DNA of 64,000 bases, taken from contig NW_019091387.1 of the NCBI RefSeq assembly GCF_001949145.1, forward strand, positions 97,207 to 161,206, given 5' to 3'. A program made the translations under genes and the position numbers. The notes beneath the pieces are model-generated. The model searched no databases. It was not told where the DNA came from and saw nothing but the letters and a program-made list of their open reading frames with translations. How positions within the stretch are numbered: position 1 is the stretch's first letter; every line of letters begins with the position of its first letter. Source of the stretch: Acanthaster planci (Eukaryota; Echinodermata; Asteroidea; Valvatida; Acanthasteridae). Positions 62,386 through 64,000 of the stretch are shown here, piece after piece.

Positions 62386-63564
62386 CAAGAAAGAAGATTG
62401 GGCTTTCTACTATCGTGGGAAAAGAATGGCAAAGATAGCTTAAACTGCCCATAATCTCCCCAGCCCAATACAATGAAACCACAATGGCAGGTTATCCCCA
62501 AACAGGGAGCAAGACTGGCGGCGCTCGTATTATGGTGGATGAAGTTTATAAATGGTACACACCCATTGTACCACTGGGCCTTTGATGTCACAGAGCTGGT
62601 TGGTACATGTACATAACCGCATCCAACCTCCATACATGCATCCGACTCATCCGTGTCAACAAAAGCTTCCTCAACTGTGCAGTAAACCAAAACCCTCTTA
62701 CAAGCACGGTCAAGCAACCCAACTCAAGTCCCTTGCTTTTATCAGAACTAATGGATTACCGGCAAACTCATTTCCAGTGCGATAAAGAACGAGATTATCT
62801 GCAGTGGGAGCTAGACGCAGATGACTGCTACCTGTATTTGTTGAGTGCCTCCCAGTGTGCTTGACATAATGTACCTTGCAAAGGGAAGATGCAGGTACAT
62901 GTGCATTATGACTCTAAAACCTAACGACGTTGTACATATCCACGTGCATGGGTATGTACGGATTGATCTATGGACAGAAACTTGTTTCAAAATAGGCTTT
63001 CATCCTGTGAAGTTGGGGGGGAAAAAAAGTTATTTTGACAATGTCTGTCATGATTTTTACCCTTCTGGAATGTGTTTTGGATGCATTCAGATGAAATTCA
63101 GAATCACGCTCTTTGGATAAAAAAAATAACGTTGCGCAATCTTTTCGACTTTGGTTAACATTAACCTGAAAAAACTTCCTCGAAAAATAAAATGGCTGAT
63201 AATGTCACAAAAGGAACATCTGTTGCGCTCATCATAAGACTAACCAAATGTGTCTGAAAAAAAAACAAAACGGCCTCTTCAAAAAGAAAACACAAACAAA
63301 ATTCAAAAGACCAAAACAAAATGCAGAGTTGACAGAATCTATCAGTGGGGTGGGAAAAACGCAGATTTTGGTATATAGCCCTGGCTGACCTGTCTGATGT
63401 TATAGGTACATATGTAGTTTGTCACTGTAGAAAGCCGCCGTGAAGTACGGCTTCAACCAACACAACCTTATTTTTCTAATCTTATCTTTTAATAATATAC
63501 ATATATTAATCTGTTAAAAATCCCTGTAATTGGCGGCTTGCCACTGTTGGTGAATTTTTTTTTA

Positions 63565-63592
63565 AATAAACAAATAAATAAATAAATAAACT
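63565..63592 (+). repeat. (AAAT)n tract, possible retroelement tail
   Basis: TAAATAAACAAATAAATAAA and further AAAT units follow TTGGTGAATTTTTTTT. A short A-rich tandem like this is a common 3' end for SINEs and LINEs, but no body is recognised upstream. Confidence 0.5.
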
Positions 63593-64000
63593 CCTTGGCG
63601 TTCTTCCAGAATTAGCCAATCCAGTATTTCTTTGTTAACACGGCCATTACACTAGCACCCGCGCTGCAGTTACTGGTTACAAAATGATCCTGTGTGCGAG
63701 CCCAGCAGCTTCCGAACTCCAAGGTACGGCAAACCGAGGGTCTACCAATTTTTACAAAAATCCCTCCATCTCTGCTTCACTCCATTTCACTCCCCTCCCC
63801 GCGCGACGGTACACAAGGCTGTTCTTGGGTACTGTTGGGACTCAAGGCAAAGAGGTGTCTTTCTCTTGCTTTAGCTTAAGATTTGCGCCCTCTGAGATAA
63901 GGAAGCAAACAACATGTGAAAAAGTCTAAAAACAAAAATTTTCTGATATGAACGGGAAAAGGGCTTTCAATTCGTTAGCGATGGTTTGTTCAACTCTGGA

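Larger units (their letters stand above)
50489..64000. other. Upstream SLC6 region, no exon recognised
   Basis: I read the minus strand for SLC6 TM1-TM4 signatures (NVWRFPY, GSYN-type and others) and found none; on the plus strand no exon chain could be built. It is either a long SLC6 intron with the 5' exons beyond the window, or intergenic. Contents seen: poly-T (54287-54343), (CA)n (56498-56520), a diverged duplication (60055-60440 and 62006-62385), a two-copy tandem (61568-61795) and an (AAAT)n tract (63565-63592). Confidence 0.5.

Noticed and set aside
1-64000. CRISPR array, operon or bacterial system
   Set aside because: All genes are spliced animal genes and no regularly spaced identical repeats with unique spacers are present.

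Overview
This is a eukaryotic window, most likely from a marine invertebrate and probably a non-vertebrate deuterostome (echinoderm or amphioxus). The support is spliced genes with short phased exons and GT-AG introns of about 0.1-2 kb, animal-type protein families (RAD50, rhodopsin-class GPCR, SLC6 transporter), tRNA-derived SINEs, many small inverted-repeat elements, and heavy over-use of the palindromic word ACATGTACATGT in noncoding DNA. The species is not decided by the sequence. Two runs of N (14516-14621 and 43215-43987) show it is a draft assembly.

Layout. (1) 1-7795, minus strand: the first nine coding exons of RAD50, from the ATG at 7795 to 984; all phases join and the gene continues off the left edge. 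(2) 7796-17900: no confident gene; several inverted-repeat and palindromic elements and one weak small secreted-peptide candidate. (3) 17932-18918, plus strand: a rhodopsin-class GPCR whose visible coding part is in one exon; ligand unknown. (4) 18919-28891: noncoding and rich in transposable-element remnants (TA-flanked MITEs, a SINE, a pogo/Tigger-like pair of termini, an inverted-repeat element holding a tRNA-like sequence, fold-back elements), with a CpG-rich promoter/first-exon candidate near 26.1-26.3 kb. (5) 28892 to about 33.5 kb, plus strand: a seven-exon gene whose product I do not recognise (serine-rich N-terminus, charged helical middle); one intron starts with GC, and two introns hold decayed tandem arrays. 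(6) 33.6-41.2 kb: noncoding, with repeats. (7) 41275-50488, minus strand: the C-terminal half (TM5 to the stop codon) of an SLC6 sodium/chloride-dependent amino-acid transporter, closest in its motifs to the glycine/proline group; its introns carry a TA-flanked MITE, a pogo-like element, a hAT-type MITE with a perfect 8-bp target duplication, and a probable decayed copy of part of one exon. (8) 50489-64000: no exon recognised; the N-terminal SLC6 exons are either in a long upstream intron region I could not read or beyond the window. Diverged duplications occur near 60-62 kb.

The genes show no sign of working together: DNA-repair ATPase, receptor, unknown protein and transporter are simply neighbours. 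I found no convincing undescribed biological system. The items most worth a second look are the unrecognised gene with its GC-AG intron, the exon-edge tandem array, the decayed SLC6 exon copy beside an assembly gap, and several apparently unnamed nonautonomous element families.
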